A stretch of DNA of 64,000 bases, from positions 60,983,477 through 61,047,476 of the forward strand of contig NC_092497.1 of the NCBI RefSeq assembly GCF_047495875.1, given 5' to 3'. The DNA is from Pithys albifrons albifrons (Eukaryota; Chordata; Aves; Passeriformes; Thamnophilidae). This document shows, one piece after another, positions 13,097-25,654 of this stretch. Below the pieces are notes generated by a model that ran no database searches, had not been told where the DNA came from, and saw nothing but the letters and a program-made list of their open reading frames with translations. A program made the position numbers and the translations under genes. The first letter of the stretch is position 1; each line of letters starts with the position of its first letter.

Positions 13097-13841
13097 TTAC
13101 AATAAAAGCAATAGAACCTTCTCACATGCAAAACTAATGGAAAAGACAAATAGAGAATGTATTTGTTGAAAGGACAGAGGCACCTTTTCTCCCTGGGTCT
13201 GGCATGAATGACTCAGGGAAAGAAGAGAGGAGAAAATAAAGATAAAAATAGGAGCCCTCTCCATTAAACAAGGTTTCAGAGTGCACGTATCTTCGGCACT
13301 TTTGCATCTTTCCCTCTGCAAGATGATGTAGATCTGCCCCTGATCCCTGATGATGTAGAGCTGATCTTTCTGTGGAGCAATCTCTGCCAAGGCACTTATG
13401 AAGGCAGCTCAGGCCAAGTGTGAACCAGAGCTGTCCTGTGAAGCTGGTTCCAGTCAGAATAAAGAGGCTTGAGGTCCACTGAGCTTTGGTTGGTGGAAAT
13501 AGCCACAGCCTCTAAATTTTCAGACTTCTGCATATTCCCTGAGTTTGGAGCAAGGGTGGGTTTGTGAGCTGCCCTTTGCAGGAGAACGGCAGAGCTCCAC
13601 TGCTCTTCCTGCTGGTGGGATTTGGCTGTGGCACTGTGCAGGAGGCTGAAGTCAGGGTAGAGCAGCCTCCATGAGATCCCTGTGTGGGTGCTGTTCCCAG
13701 GGTGGGAAGCATGATCCCTGCTTCCCCTAGTCCTAGGGCAGAATGGTTCTGCAATCAGACTGCCCACAAAGGAGCTTTCTGCAGAGCAGGTGGCATGTGG
13801 GGCTCCCCCTTCCCACTCAGGGCTGGGACATGAGCTCTCCT
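13097..13841 (-). other. GC-richer stretch continuous with repeat copy B, unrecognised
   Basis: Directly downstream of copy B on the minus strand. It includes open frames at 13396-13890 and 13097-13390 of 164 and 97 codons. Their composition (Ser, His and Pro rich, no conserved motif) does not suggest a known protein. It probably belongs to the same transposable element as copy B, but I cannot name it and could not confirm a second copy of this part in the window. Confidence 0.4.
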
Positions 13842-14104
13842 CTTCCACCAAAGACCCATGGGAGCTCCGCTTGACCATGGAGCCACTCACAGCTTCCTAG
13901 AGAAAAGGGCCTTCTCCTGCTTCACAGGCTCTGGAGAGTCCAAAGGGATGTGCCTTCCATATTCATGGGGAATTATTTAAAATAAATCAGTGAGAGCACA
14001 TGAGAAGGTCATGCATTATTTGACATGTATTTGTCTTCTGCCTCTCCAGGTGCTTGTGGTGTGTTTCTGAAGCATCCCTAATCAGGACACAGACAGCCCC
14101 TGCC
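13842..14104 (-). repeat. Unclassified dispersed repeat, copy B (inverted relative to copy A)
   Basis: Reverse-complement partner of 11356-11628, separated from it by about 2.2 kb. On the minus strand the sequence continues past the shared part into a GC-richer stretch reaching about 13100, with a 164-codon open frame (13396-13890) that has no domain I recognise. This suggests copy B may be part of a longer element of about 1 kb and copy A a truncated piece. It shows neither an obvious TG...CA pair nor a clear target duplication. Confidence 0.85.
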
Positions 14105-15192
14105 TGAAAAGAAAACATCACGGTATTTTCATTTCCTGCTCTCCTTAGAAAAGCTACTTCTTCCCACATGTCAGTTGCAAACCAGGTATTTTGGTACGGA
14201 ATTCAATGGTGTCTACACTGCACCCATTCAACAACTTCTTAAAATAACATCTTGCATATTAAGACAGCACTTACTCTCAGTTTAAGATTCACCTCTGTTT
14301 GAACATTTTTTCATTGAAACATACTGCCCATCCACAGTTTACATAATGATGATTTTGCACATCCCAAAAGGCTTTTCCAAAACATTTTATCATTTTAAAT
14401 ATTTAAAAGTTTTATTTCCAGTTTGATGGAGTTTTATTTCTCATTTTGACTGACAAAACAAAATCACTTCTGCAAAGGCATAGGCATACATACATTATCC
14501 TAAAAAGATGTACATACTTTCTCTGTACATCTTTGACAACTCAGTTGTCATGGTGCTTTCCCGAAAACTGTTTTCATTCTGCTGGAAACTTAATTCCCAT
14601 TTAAATTTCTCATAATAAATACCTGGAACTTTGTGAAAAAAAGAAAAAAAAAAGAAAAAACCCACAAGACTGGTATATATTTAAGAACACCCTCATTTCT
14701 TGTTTAACAAACATTCCCCATGAGAGCAATGAAAGATACATTGCAAGTATTTTTGTACTAAAAATAGTTTTCTAGATAGTATCATTAGCAAATGTCACAC
14801 AGACACACCAAAAAGAAAAAAAAAGATACTATGTTTGCACCAGGACAGGATAAGTTATCCATTATCAGGCTGTAATGGCTGGTAATGGAGAACTCTATAC
14901 ACCTGCATTCTCTCCTTCCCCTTCTAGGGTTTCTGGCTGTCCTGAAGAGATGCTATCCAGTGCCACACACTGCATGGGGTCATATTACCATTTTACTCCT
15001 ACTGGGCTGCATTCAACTTTAGCAGCCTTCACTGAAAAAACATAAAAGCCCCTCCATGTGAAAGGAAGGATGCTAACAGACCTGCAACAGCAGAGGGGGA
15101 TGAAAAGGAGGTATCCATCACAGCTCCTTGCGGCTTTTCACCCTCTGACTAGTGCTGCCTGGCCCCTCGCACACACATTCACAGCAAGAGCC

Positions 15193-15269
15193 TCATTCAG
15201 CTGTCAATGAATTCCTGAGTCATTCAGCTGTCAATCAATTCCTGAGTCATTCAGATGTCAATCAAATCC
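15193..15269 (+). repeat. Tandem repeat, 27-bp unit, nearly 3 copies
   Basis: Three consecutive copies at 15193-15219, 15220-15246 and 15247-15269 (the last partial). The unit reads TCATTCAGCTGTCAATCAAT followed by TCCTGAG. The copies differ at one to three positions. Each unit contains a TGTCAATC-type motif (TGTCAATG in the first copy), so three closely spaced similar sites occur. Confidence 0.9.
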
Positions 15270-16200
15270 AGAACCTCTGCAGATTTCAGCCCTGCATATT
15301 CAGATAAAATAGAATCCAAGCCAGGTCTTGGTTTTTTTAAGAATTATACCACTGCACATAAATAAACACAAAAAGCAAGGGTTAAGGTCAACTAACGGCA
15401 CACAAAATTTAAGTTTAAAGCATCAACACAACCTGCAAAAAATTCATTCATTCTCTTGTATGTATGTAATGTGCTACTGTCACCATCAATTGTTTCCCCT
15501 CCTCCCACTAGTCACACAGGACTATCACTGTCTTCACCCTGGCATCATTGCTCATCCCTGGCAGCCAGTCTGGTGCTCCTTAATTAGAGCTACTTGTCGT
15601 GTCAGGAGTTTTTTGCATGTTTTCCCTAACCACTTCCCAGTTTCTTGTCTTTTCCTGCATGCTGCCTCATTCCAGATAGCACTGGTAGCACCCTTCATGC
15701 TCATACTCCCCTGTCACAGACATTGCTGCTTCCCTTAGCTGGCCATCCCCATGGGTTCCTACATACTGCTTGAGCTACTTGTGCACTGAATCACAGACCC
15801 TTTCTCCCTCCACTACTTTGACCCTTCTCCAAAGTACTTCTTCACTCCCTCCTGCTAATTTTGCCTTGTCCCCACATGAATCAACACAGGAAATTTCTCC
15901 AGTCTTGAATTGTGGGACAGGTAACAAAGAAACACATTTGACACATCCAGACACAAGGAAAGTGTTTTCAGTTTTGCTGCCCAAACTCAAGAATCACAAA
16001 CATCATTTACAGAGATGATGTGGTGGCCACCAGGACCTGAGAGGGACAGTATGAGACAGCATCGTTAAAGGACTTAATTGATAAAGTCTGAGGAAATCTC
16101 TCCTGAGAGAGATATGTCAGCATCTCAAATGAGCTTATTGTGGGCATGTCTTTAAAAGTAAACAATGCATCTCTGGCATGGTGACAATGCTGACAGAAAT

Positions 16201-16327
16201 TAGTAAGTCTTTGCTTCAAGAATTTCTCTGACAAAAATTGTCTGGGTTTCTTTGACAGCCATTCTAGTAAGTCTTTGCTTCAAGAATTTCTCTGACAAAA
16301 ATTGTCTGGGTTTCTTTGACAGCCATT
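16201..16327 (+). repeat. Perfect 64-bp tandem duplication
   Basis: The segment 16201-16264, beginning TAGTAAGTCTTTGCTTCAAG and ending ACAGCCATTC, is repeated at 16265-16327 with no mismatch until the final base of the unit. The absence of divergence implies a recent duplication, or possibly an assembly artefact. There is no low-complexity sequence at the junction; the short CATT at the unit end is the only microhomology seen. Confidence 0.95.
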
Positions 16328-17351
16328 TCTTTTCCCTTATTTTACTCTTGGAAATAACTAACCTGATCTGAATGAAACTTGATGAAATAACTTGTCACAG
16401 AGTTCAAGACTTGATGGCTGGGAGAACAAGCAGCTCCAGCAGGACTGACAACTGCATCACACCTTCCATTCAGGAAGGTCCCATAAACTTTTCAGATTCA
16501 GTTTACAGATATTTCCTCATAGAATTTATTTTAAAAGTTACTATTATTCTGAACCAGTTTTTTTAGCATGGAACTGCAGTGGTAACCTAGCTACCTCCAT
16601 ATGAAAAAGTAATGCACATAATATTTTGTGTGGTTTTAAGAGAACCTTTGCATATTTTAGTGAGTTTTGGGGGTATTTTTTCCCCTGTGACCTTCATTCC
16701 TTTTCTCTTTTAGTAACTAAAACTTTCAAGCAGTAATTTGATGTTAATCACAGATGAGGACACTGCTTTTTCACTGCTTACTCTTCATTTGATCCCTAAA
16801 AAGGGTAATATATTTTGAAGTGCCTTTATATGGCATGGGGAAACTGCATAAACCAGATAACTCATTTTGCATGTTCACATATAGGAACAAGGTCACTGCT
16901 CAATCATCGACTAGTAGTTACTTGGTCACCAATACTGAATCTATGTAAAAAGTTTATATCCTCTAACATTATAGGCAGTCTTGTGAAAAACCTTTTTCTT
17001 CACCTGTAAAAATTTCAGATACACTATAGTTTTGATTATGCAAGGCAAGTTAGATTTCCCATGTAATATGTATCTGTCTTGAAACATAAACCAGCATGAT
17101 TTCTCTAAAACTGTGTGCACAACCTGTCATGATTAACTTGTAAACTCATCAATAAAATTACCACAATCTCTTTGCTTTTAATAGATGTTTAATATTCCCA
17201 GCTGGTTGGGGAAAGATGATTTTAGTATGGGGATACAAAGCACAAAACTGCTACACCTTCATTTGAAAACTATTCCTACAGAAGGGTTTTGTTCTTTGAT
17301 ATGGAACCTGCAAGGAACTGAAAATTTTATACATGGTAATGGTATGTATGA

Positions 17352-17357
17352 AATACA

Positions 17358-17393
<36 letters not shown>

Positions 17394-17514
17394 TATATGT
17401 GTGTCTGTGTGTGTGTGTATATATATATATGTGTATGAAATACATACATATATATATGTATGTATATATATATGTGTGTGTATATATATATATGTGTGCA
17501 TATATATATATATG
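17352..17514 (+). repeat. Compound microsatellite (ATAC)n, (TA)n, (TG)n
   Basis: About eight ATAC units at 17352-17385, followed by alternating TA and TG tracts to about 17514, with a second smaller TACATACATA island near 17441-17450. Open frames here encode only Tyr/Ile/His/Thr strings and are artefacts. Alternating purine-pyrimidine sequence of this kind can adopt Z-DNA or cruciform structures. Confidence 0.95.
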
Positions 17515-19367
17515 AGAGTTATACTGTTATATACGGTTGCTGCTTGCCTGTTAACAAAAATATTCCAAACAATGAAAATGAAAACTGCACACACTCTGCT
17601 TAATTAGCACATCTAGAGTACTTCTCCATGAAGTAGAAGATGAAGCAATTATATACATGTGCAATATTAATTTCTTTACTCCCAATTTATAGGCAGATTA
17701 GTGACAAGCGTAGCATAAGGATTTCTAAACAAGTATGGCATGCATAACTGTACAGAACTAGATCCTTCTTTCTTTACATTTAGTACAAAACTAAGGAATA
17801 CATCTGCTCATTAACAAAAGTTTCATAGATGTAAGCAGTTAAGCTGTTGATGCTCACAGTCTAAATAATGTGTCTCTGCTGAAAGGCATCATTGCAGCAC
17901 CTTCAGCATCAGACTCAAGAGATTAGTTAATAAAATGCCTCAGGCACACTGCCCTTTTTTAATGAGGGTTGCTATGTGCTGTACTCTATGAGTACACTCA
18001 CACACCTCATGCAAGAAGAAAAACAGTTTTTAAAACAACTTTCTGAATACAGACATGAAATCACAAACATATTTCACATCAGGGGAAAAAAAAGCAGTTG
18101 ATTATTACCAAAAGACAACAAAAATCTGTTTAGAATTCACTGGTGATGTGAAAATAACTCATTCAGATTTAAATTAATATGAATTTTATTACTGACTTAC
18201 AAGGCAGAGAACTTTACATTAATGTTAGAAATAAGATTTGGAGTGTTCAGCGTAAAATTTGCTCACAATGGAGCTACTGAAATCATGAGCTTAGTCACCT
18301 TTCTTTGGGCTGACACAGCAAACAGGTCTTGACTACCTCTCAGTAATCACAGTAAAAACTGATGATTGCAGTCAAAACAGAATAAACTATGAAACAGAAA
18401 ATTGATCATACAGGTTTTTTTGTATAAACCACAAGCTTACAGGTAAGCCATTACTAGTGATTATGGTCAGAAGTCTCCATCAGACTATCTCCAGTTCTGT
18501 TACAGCTGTACCCTACCACAGAGCACCAGATAAACCTGAAATGATCGTGCTTTAAAGTGACTCAATTTAAAGTACAGGATATGCCCAATGCAACTCTTTC
18601 ACTGCAGGCAAATCATAATATGTTCTGCAGACTAGACCATTAAAGTTCAAATAAAAAATCACTACTTTCATTTTTAACTTGCTTAAAATGTAGTTGGTAT
18701 ATGCATTTTTGAAGCCAAAGAGATTAATCTCTGATCTGTGTTGAATACAACACTTTTGGCAACATTACTTTTGTTTACATTAAATATAGCTTACAGTGTG
18801 ATTTGAACATAATCCTATTCACACTGAAATACAAAAGTAAAAAAAAAAAATCAAAACTTTTGTTTGAAGATAGAAGGTTCACACCCTTCAGCCTTGATCT
18901 GACCAGTTGAGGGTAAAATAATGTGATTTGCTTAGAGTAAAACCAGCAGAATATTCAGTAGAACTCAATAAACTAATAGCCCCTAGGTTTGCTCTTGTAT
19001 TTTAGTTGAGACACTATTTCTGTAAGTTTTTAAGGTCTGGCACTTCATGTGGACTACAACCATGACTATACTCTTCACTTTGGTAATGGCCTGGTAAATG
19101 AGATATGCCCACACAGTGCTTCTTGGAGGGTTAGTCAGTGACCCTCATTTTCCAGAGCAAATCACTCCTGACTACCCTTCCTATAAAATACAGATTTTTA
19201 ATTCTTGCATCTTTCTCTATAAACTCTTACTTCTTGTCCTTGTTTGGCAGCCAGGACCAGTTTTTCTCTGTGTGAGTGTGACCAAAGCTGTGTATTCTGA
19301 ATCCTCTACATCATTTCCCATGAACTGTTAACAATGGACCATTTGTAGCAGCTACACAGGGCACACT

Positions 19368-19952
19368 TGACCCCTCAGCCTGTAAGCTGGGTGTGAAAGA
19401 AGCCTGTGAGGTAAGAGCTGTGATAACTCCCCTCCAGGAAGTTGTTGGCACCTCCACACCCAGTCTGAAGGGGTCATGTCTGCTCACGGGCCATCAACGA
19501 TTCCAAAAATACCCCATGACTCACAGAGTCAGATCACCCATTGTTGAACTCCCCGCTCTGGGGGAGGGACTGGGCATTCCCACCTGGACCTGAGGGTATA
19601 TAATCTTGGGGGTTTGAGGCCTCTGGGACCACTCATCAGATCCAGAGGAGGAGCAGAACCTCGACAGGAGGAGACCACCACTCTCAACCAGACTGAGACC
19701 ATCATCTACAACAGGTTTTTCCCTTCCTTTTGCTTTGGGCTCAGAAGAACCACATGGGTCTCAGCACAGGGGCTAAAAAACATCACTGCATTTGTGCCCA
19801 GGGTGCTGGGTTATACATCTTGGTTTTGTGGGTTAAAGCCAATTTCTCTTTGTATCATTCCATCTATTGTAATATTGTTATTAAATTGTAACTCTGACTT
19901 ATAATCTCTTTCCTGTTGGGTTCACTTCTTCTGCTGGTTTACCTTTAAACCA
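19368..19952. mobile_element. Probable solo LTR of an avian endogenous retrovirus
   Basis: A 585-bp interval beginning TGACCCCTCAG and ending TTTAAACCA, bounded by GCACACT at 19361-19367 and again at 19953-19959, a possible target duplication. Inside are GC-richer sequence, a TATATAATC box near 19597-19605 following a GGGAGGGACTGGGCATTCCC segment, and an AT-rich tail that could serve as a poly(A) region. The combination resembles an LTR. There is no gag, pol or env homology beside it, so a solo LTR is the best reading. The plus strand is favoured by the TATA-to-tail order but orientation is not certain. If the family instead ends at the nearby hairpin with CACA, the edges shift a few bases and the target-duplication argument weakens. 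Confidence 0.65.
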
Positions 19953-19955
19953 GCA
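19932..19955. repeat. Hairpin at the LTR edge (9-bp arms)
   Basis: Perfect inverted repeat: TGCTGGTTT, a six-base loop, then AAACCAGCA. It straddles the right boundary of the probable LTR. It may be part of the LTR end rather than an independent element. Confidence 0.8.
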
Positions 19956-22554
19956 CACTTATCTTTATAAACTCTTACTCACAAAACTTTTCTGTGGGCA
20001 ATTAACTACATCAAGACTTACATAAGAGAACACCCAAAACCATATTAGAATATATATCTCTCAAGGTACACAGTTATAACATATAAGTAAAATTATTTTT
20101 AAATAACTGTGTTTGTTTAGAAGTGGAGGATTGTGTTTTATTATTTAAAGCATCCACCAAAACAGAGTTGCTTCCCAGCCAGAGGGACACTTGACACTTC
20201 ATCACATGTAGCTAACAAAAGGAGGGCAGATAGTAAGACTGCGACTGCTTCTTTCAAGTTAGAAATGAAAAAAATATATGATCCTGGTCACTAAACACAG
20301 TTTCAGGTTCTTTCCTCAGAGGTTATAAATGCACCACACCTTAAACAATGGCAAAATATAAAAAAATCCCCATCTGTTTGATTTTATTAGAGCAAGTCCT
20401 TACAGACTCAAAACTTTTCAGTATCTTCAGTTGATACAGTTCAGAAGAGCTTCAACTGGGTTCACAGAGTAATTCACAACACCTGTAAACACCCCGTCTT
20501 CAAACAACAGTTACAAAGCAGTTGGTTGTACAGTTCCAGGTGACAAATCTAAAGAAAATGTTTGAGTAGGTTGGACTCACAGTTGTTGAAAAGTGAAAAA
20601 CATTCTCCTTTTACCAAGCAGCAGAACATTGTGGGCCTTACTATGTTCCCCTGTACAATGTTTGCTTTCACATCTGTCAGGAAGGAGAAAAGGTATATAT
20701 ACCTCCCCTGCCAAAGCCAAGTGGCAAACTAGGCTTCAGAATACTTCACTGTTTGACAAGTCAGTTGGTGACAAAGCTGTTTTGACAGCACTTAACTCAT
20801 TGTGTACTAATCCTGCATTCGCTGCACGAGAAAGACACTATTCAGGAAAACTGTATTTCATAGAAGCACTTTAACAGATAACAAATATGGCACTAATTTA
20901 AGACCTAAACAAACCCAAGTGAATAAGTTTAAGATTTCTGTTTTATGAAAAAGACTTTTTTGCAGTCTAATTATTCCAGTAATTTACTTGAGAAACATGC
21001 CTCATTTAAAATAACAAGCAGAGTAGATTGCCACTGTGAGTATGAAGAGGACAAATATTTCCTTCAAAGTTATTTTATAGTTATCATAATACCTTTTGTT
21101 TTTACCTGCTTTCATAAGACAGACCAAAAGTAGATAAAATCAATTGCAGTTAATCTGGCATATTCACATCCCTACCATTCTAGAGAGTTAAAGGCTCATT
21201 AGAACCAGAAATTACACATGGAAAGTCTTGGTAATTTATTGCCATCATATCTAGACAAAGTACAGCTTTTCCCACACTGATATGGACTAACATGAGAAAA
21301 TTCACGACTATTCCTCACTCTCCACTGGCTGCCTGAGTTCCATCACATTGACTAAGCCTCCTCTTCTGTCAAAATGTGAGTCAGGTCTCTCTACCAAACA
21401 AAATGTGGAATAATTCTGAAGAAAACAACTATAAATCTACTCAGATAAATGGGAGGCAACAAGGCACGTTTTCCTGGTTGTAGCCTATTCTGACTTCATT
21501 GCTGAGAAGTGATTTTCAAGAATAGAAAACACTGAGTATCTCACCAGTCTGATCAGTCTGATCTTTAATAAAATATCTGGTTTAACATCATATCATATAT
21601 TACCAATAAAATTAGATAAAGTGGTTTAGTAGAGGAACTCTAAAACAGGTGGTCTAAACTAAAATGATGGAAGATTTTTCATTGTTTAAAGGAACATTTG
21701 CAAAACAAATTCATCTAACTTTGGAACATACATCACTCAGCTTTGGTTTTTTTGGTGTTTTGGTTTTTTTACTTCTGCAGTCAATACAAATGCCAGCCTA
21801 AAATTTAAGAAATACAAAGGAAGAGGGTAGACCTTACAGAAAGAAAAACATCTGGTGGACAGGATCAAGAGATGAGATGATACTCAACCAGGCAAAATTG
21901 CAAGGATATGCTTTTACACACCAAAACCATAGATTTCTGTTACAGTGGGAATGTCACTGAGCAGAAACAAATAGACTACAGAGGACAAAGCTGCATTAAT
22001 CAAGCACCATTAGCACTTGTCACAAACACCCCATGTCAGCAGTTTCAGGATGATCCAATATAATTCACCACCTTTTTGATGTTCGGCTGAAGGGCAGAGT
22101 GCTGCTAAGTGATCTGGAACCCCAGTCACACAGACTGCCACACCAACAGGCACCAAGCAACCTTTCTAAGCTTTCCTCTCAACCAGAAGTCTCTTTCTAC
22201 TACACAAGTATTAATGTAAAAGCAAGGAATGTTTGCAGTCTAACAGTCATAAATTAAACATAGATCCCTAGTAAGTTAAAGAAAAGAGGAAATGACAGTA
22301 AGTGCATCCAAGTCCTGTACAAAGACAAACAGAAGGGAAGTTCTTCAGGTGGCCACAGTGATGGCAGCACAAAAAAGGTGCAGCACATGCACATAAAAGT
22401 GTTTAGGAGAACTTGTCTACATTGCAGAGAGTCAAGAGTGGATGTAGTTGCAATAAAAAACAGAGCCGGACTCTCATCAAAGATGCACAGTAAGAAAATA
22501 AAATGATCACAGGGTACAGTGAGGGAAATCCCTTACTGGAGAGTGAGTAAATGC

Positions 22555-22702
22555 ACAAACAGGCCGCCCACAGGTTATGGAGTCTCTGCCATCAGAGATA
22601 GTCAAAGTTCATCTGGGAAAATTCCTGAGAAATCTGCTCAAACTTGGAAAGCAGCTGAACACATGATCTGCAGGCGTTCCTTTCAACTCTATGATCCTAT
22701 CA
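22555..22702 (+). mobile_element. Degenerate CR1 LINE 3' fragment
   Basis: The order of blocks follows the CR1 3' end: CCGCCCACAGGTTATGGAGT, then CTCTGCCATCAGAGATAGTC, a diverged middle, and finally CGTTCCTTTCAACTCTATGA with a terminal ATGATCCTATCACAT-like motif. It is an old copy with many substitutions. Confidence 0.65.
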
Positions 22703-25286
22703 CATAACTTAACAGCCATACACTACACAGTCCACAGAAGAGAGTTAACTATTGCTGCATCACTCTACTTGCACTTGTCTGAAATTAGACTAGAAGGTGA
22801 ACTCATGGAAATAGTAGTCTGAAGCAAGGATGCCCACATCCCTCAATTTCAGGGATGTTTTAAGAAGTCTCTTTTTCTTTTTTTTTTTTTTTAAAGAAAT
22901 GTGTACAACTGATACAACTATAAAAACTGGGGGGAAAATTGGGAGGTGGTCTGTAAAACTCCCAACAGATCTTGTACAGACTTGCAGTTGACAGGCAGTA
23001 TTAGTACTTTTAAGTTGAAAAGGTTAAAAACAGTGTGCTTACTGTTCCAAGATAATAAAAATTGTCTAGCCAAGTGCTACTTAGTTTAACTTTCAAAACA
23101 TTTGAAGGTATAAACACGCAAACAGAAAAATATTTTTATTTAAGTGTGTTAGCAAATGATTAATTCATAGTGCACACACTCATAATGACTATTCTCACAA
23201 AAATATGTTCATCTCTGTATTTCTTATGTTTATACAAAAGGAAAAGCAGGAGTTAAAAGAAACAAAGTTACACAAAGCTCTTAGATATTAACTGCAACTC
23301 TTAACTACAGTGAGATATTCTAGTGTTAACCAGTAAGTCAGCTTAACACTAAAAGTAAACACACTGAAAGGTTATACATAAAGTCAATTACACCATTAAT
23401 CTCTGTTTACCTATAGCACAGTTTCCACAAATGCTGCTTCTGAGAAGTTTCTAAAGAAAATAGTTAGAAAACTCGAGGCCAGCAGCATTTGTCATGAGTT
23501 CCTTTCAATAATTATTAACAGAAGACTCTTAGTTCAAGCAGTCTACTTTCAATAAATTACTGTGCCAGTAACAGGTCTGCTTTGAAACAATGGCACAAGC
23601 ATCTCAGTGACCCACATAAAGCCATTTCAAGTACAGCATTATCTGATAGCTTAGCATTAATTATAATATAATATGACTGACTTCTCAATTCTTACATTTA
23701 TTTTTGTCTTTCATGTTTTTATTCAATCAATTTAGCTATACACACTACTATGAATTATTACTGTTGAAAAGAGAAAACTCTGGACAGCTTAAAAAGGGCC
23801 AGTTATAATCACCTCCATTGTAACAGAACAAGGCTTTGATTTTCCTCTGGAAAAGGCAATGCAAAACTGAATTTGCTTACACGTACTAACTTTATGAGGA
23901 AAGAAACCCAGACTCAGCAGAAACTGGAAATCAATCTTTCACTCTTCATTAATTACTGCTTATGAACTGGCAAAAATTATGAAAGAGCTTTGCCATTATA
24001 CACAGCAGATATGTCTGAACTTAGCAGTGAGCTGTAGCTGTTAATGGTGTCATTTCTGCCAATATATGTCACAGAGTCAAATTTGCTATGTTTTTGAAAT
24101 ATTACATTACATATTATTTTACATGCAATTTTTGACAGAAGATACAGGCAATTTTCTTACTAGAGCTTTGCACTTCAAGCATTTCACAGCCAAATCTGTA
24201 AATACAAGTTTTTTTCTTCTTAAGCTAGGATTATTGTTCATTCCTCTTTTATTTATGGAAATGAAAAGACAGTGCTTGAAAAAATTAAGAGTAAAAAAAT
24301 TTCATGTTCATTTTTCTTCTTTTTTTTATCTTTTTTTTTATTTCCCTAAGGGAGAAAAAAGTACTAACTGGCTTCAAAACTCAGGCAGACCACACAGCCT
24401 CTCACAGTTCAAAAGTCATCTCCAAAACAAAAACTGCAAGTAATTTACTTATTTTTAAAACTGTAAAGCACAAATTTATTACAAGGTGGTTGTTCTAACG
24501 GCAAGACATGTTTCTTAGTTGTAACAAGCAAAGTTCTGTCTCAGCTAATAACATGCTAGATACCACCACAACTGTGTAAGGTTAGCATTTAAAAGATAAG
24601 CTTCTTTCATGCCAATGTACTCTATACTTGCATGCCTCTCAGGGAACATTTCTAATGCTTCTTCTTTTGGTGTTTTATACAGAAAAATGTAAGAAAACAT
24701 TCTCAGCTTTTGTAATTTCATGACTCGAAACACCAAGATAATTTTCCCAGGAAAATACTATTTCATAACCTCTGATATATGGGCAGGTACCCAACTGATG
24801 CCTTCATCAAGTTACACCTGTGCACTAGTTTAAATAGATGCAATCAATTATAATGTAAGACATTCATGTTAATAATGCACAAGAAACTACATTTATCCTA
24901 TTGATTCTTCATTTTCTTATCTTTATATAACTCTTAAATAGAAAATAAATTAACTCAAGATTTCAGCCCAAATCTGTGGTAGTGCAGCCCCATGCTCTGT
25001 TTTGAAAGGAATTATTGTGATAATTGGACCTCACAGACATATGCCAGCAAGTCTTGATTTGGAGCTGTTACATTAGGCATTGGTCCAATTCCTCTATAAA
25101 ACAGGAGAACTGAATCAAGTCTCAATTTGCAAATTATGCTGTGGATGAGAAGGTCACCTGTTAGTTGAAAATACACCAAATTCCAAAAAGGGAACATATT
25201 TTAAACACAAGAACTTATTTCCACATATTAACAAAGAGATAAACATTAATGGCTCATTCAACCCTATGGTGACACAGTGCTGGATT

Positions 25287-25654
25287 CTAGCTCAGACCTC
25301 CCAAATTCTTTGAAATCCAGGCCATAGTGTTCCTCTTCAGTGGCATCTCAGGATGCACCAGTCCTCCATGACCTCCATCCAGATCATATGATAATGGCAG
25401 CCTGCAGAGATCCCTGGAGGCTGAGGAATATGCAGCAAACCCGTTGTAAGCTTGAGGCCATGGCCATGCACCTGTGCCTGCCAATTGCCTCTGGCATGGG
25501 AAGTTCTGAAGCATCCCAGTAGATGACTTTGCTACAAGTAGGAAAAAATCAGTTCTCAGTATTAATATGTAAAATTTGGCAAGTTTAACTTCAGCCAATG
25601 TTTGCATTATCCACCCAGAATGACAGGTTAATCAATTCTAGGCCACTATACTTC
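25287..25654 (+). other. GC-richer stretch before an A-rich tract, unrecognised
   Basis: A moderately GC-rich segment that runs directly into the A-rich tract at 25655. That arrangement would fit an old reverse-transcribed copy of a plus-strand RNA, with ATTAAA just before the A-run. No coding similarity is recognisable in either strand's open frames, so this remains a weak suggestion. Confidence 0.25.

Noticed and set aside
15328..15738. 136-codon plus-strand frame
   Set aside because: There is no domain, no splice context and no codon pattern suggesting constraint.
17185..17607. 140-codon frame rich in Tyr, Ile, Thr and His
   Set aside because: It is translated microsatellite.
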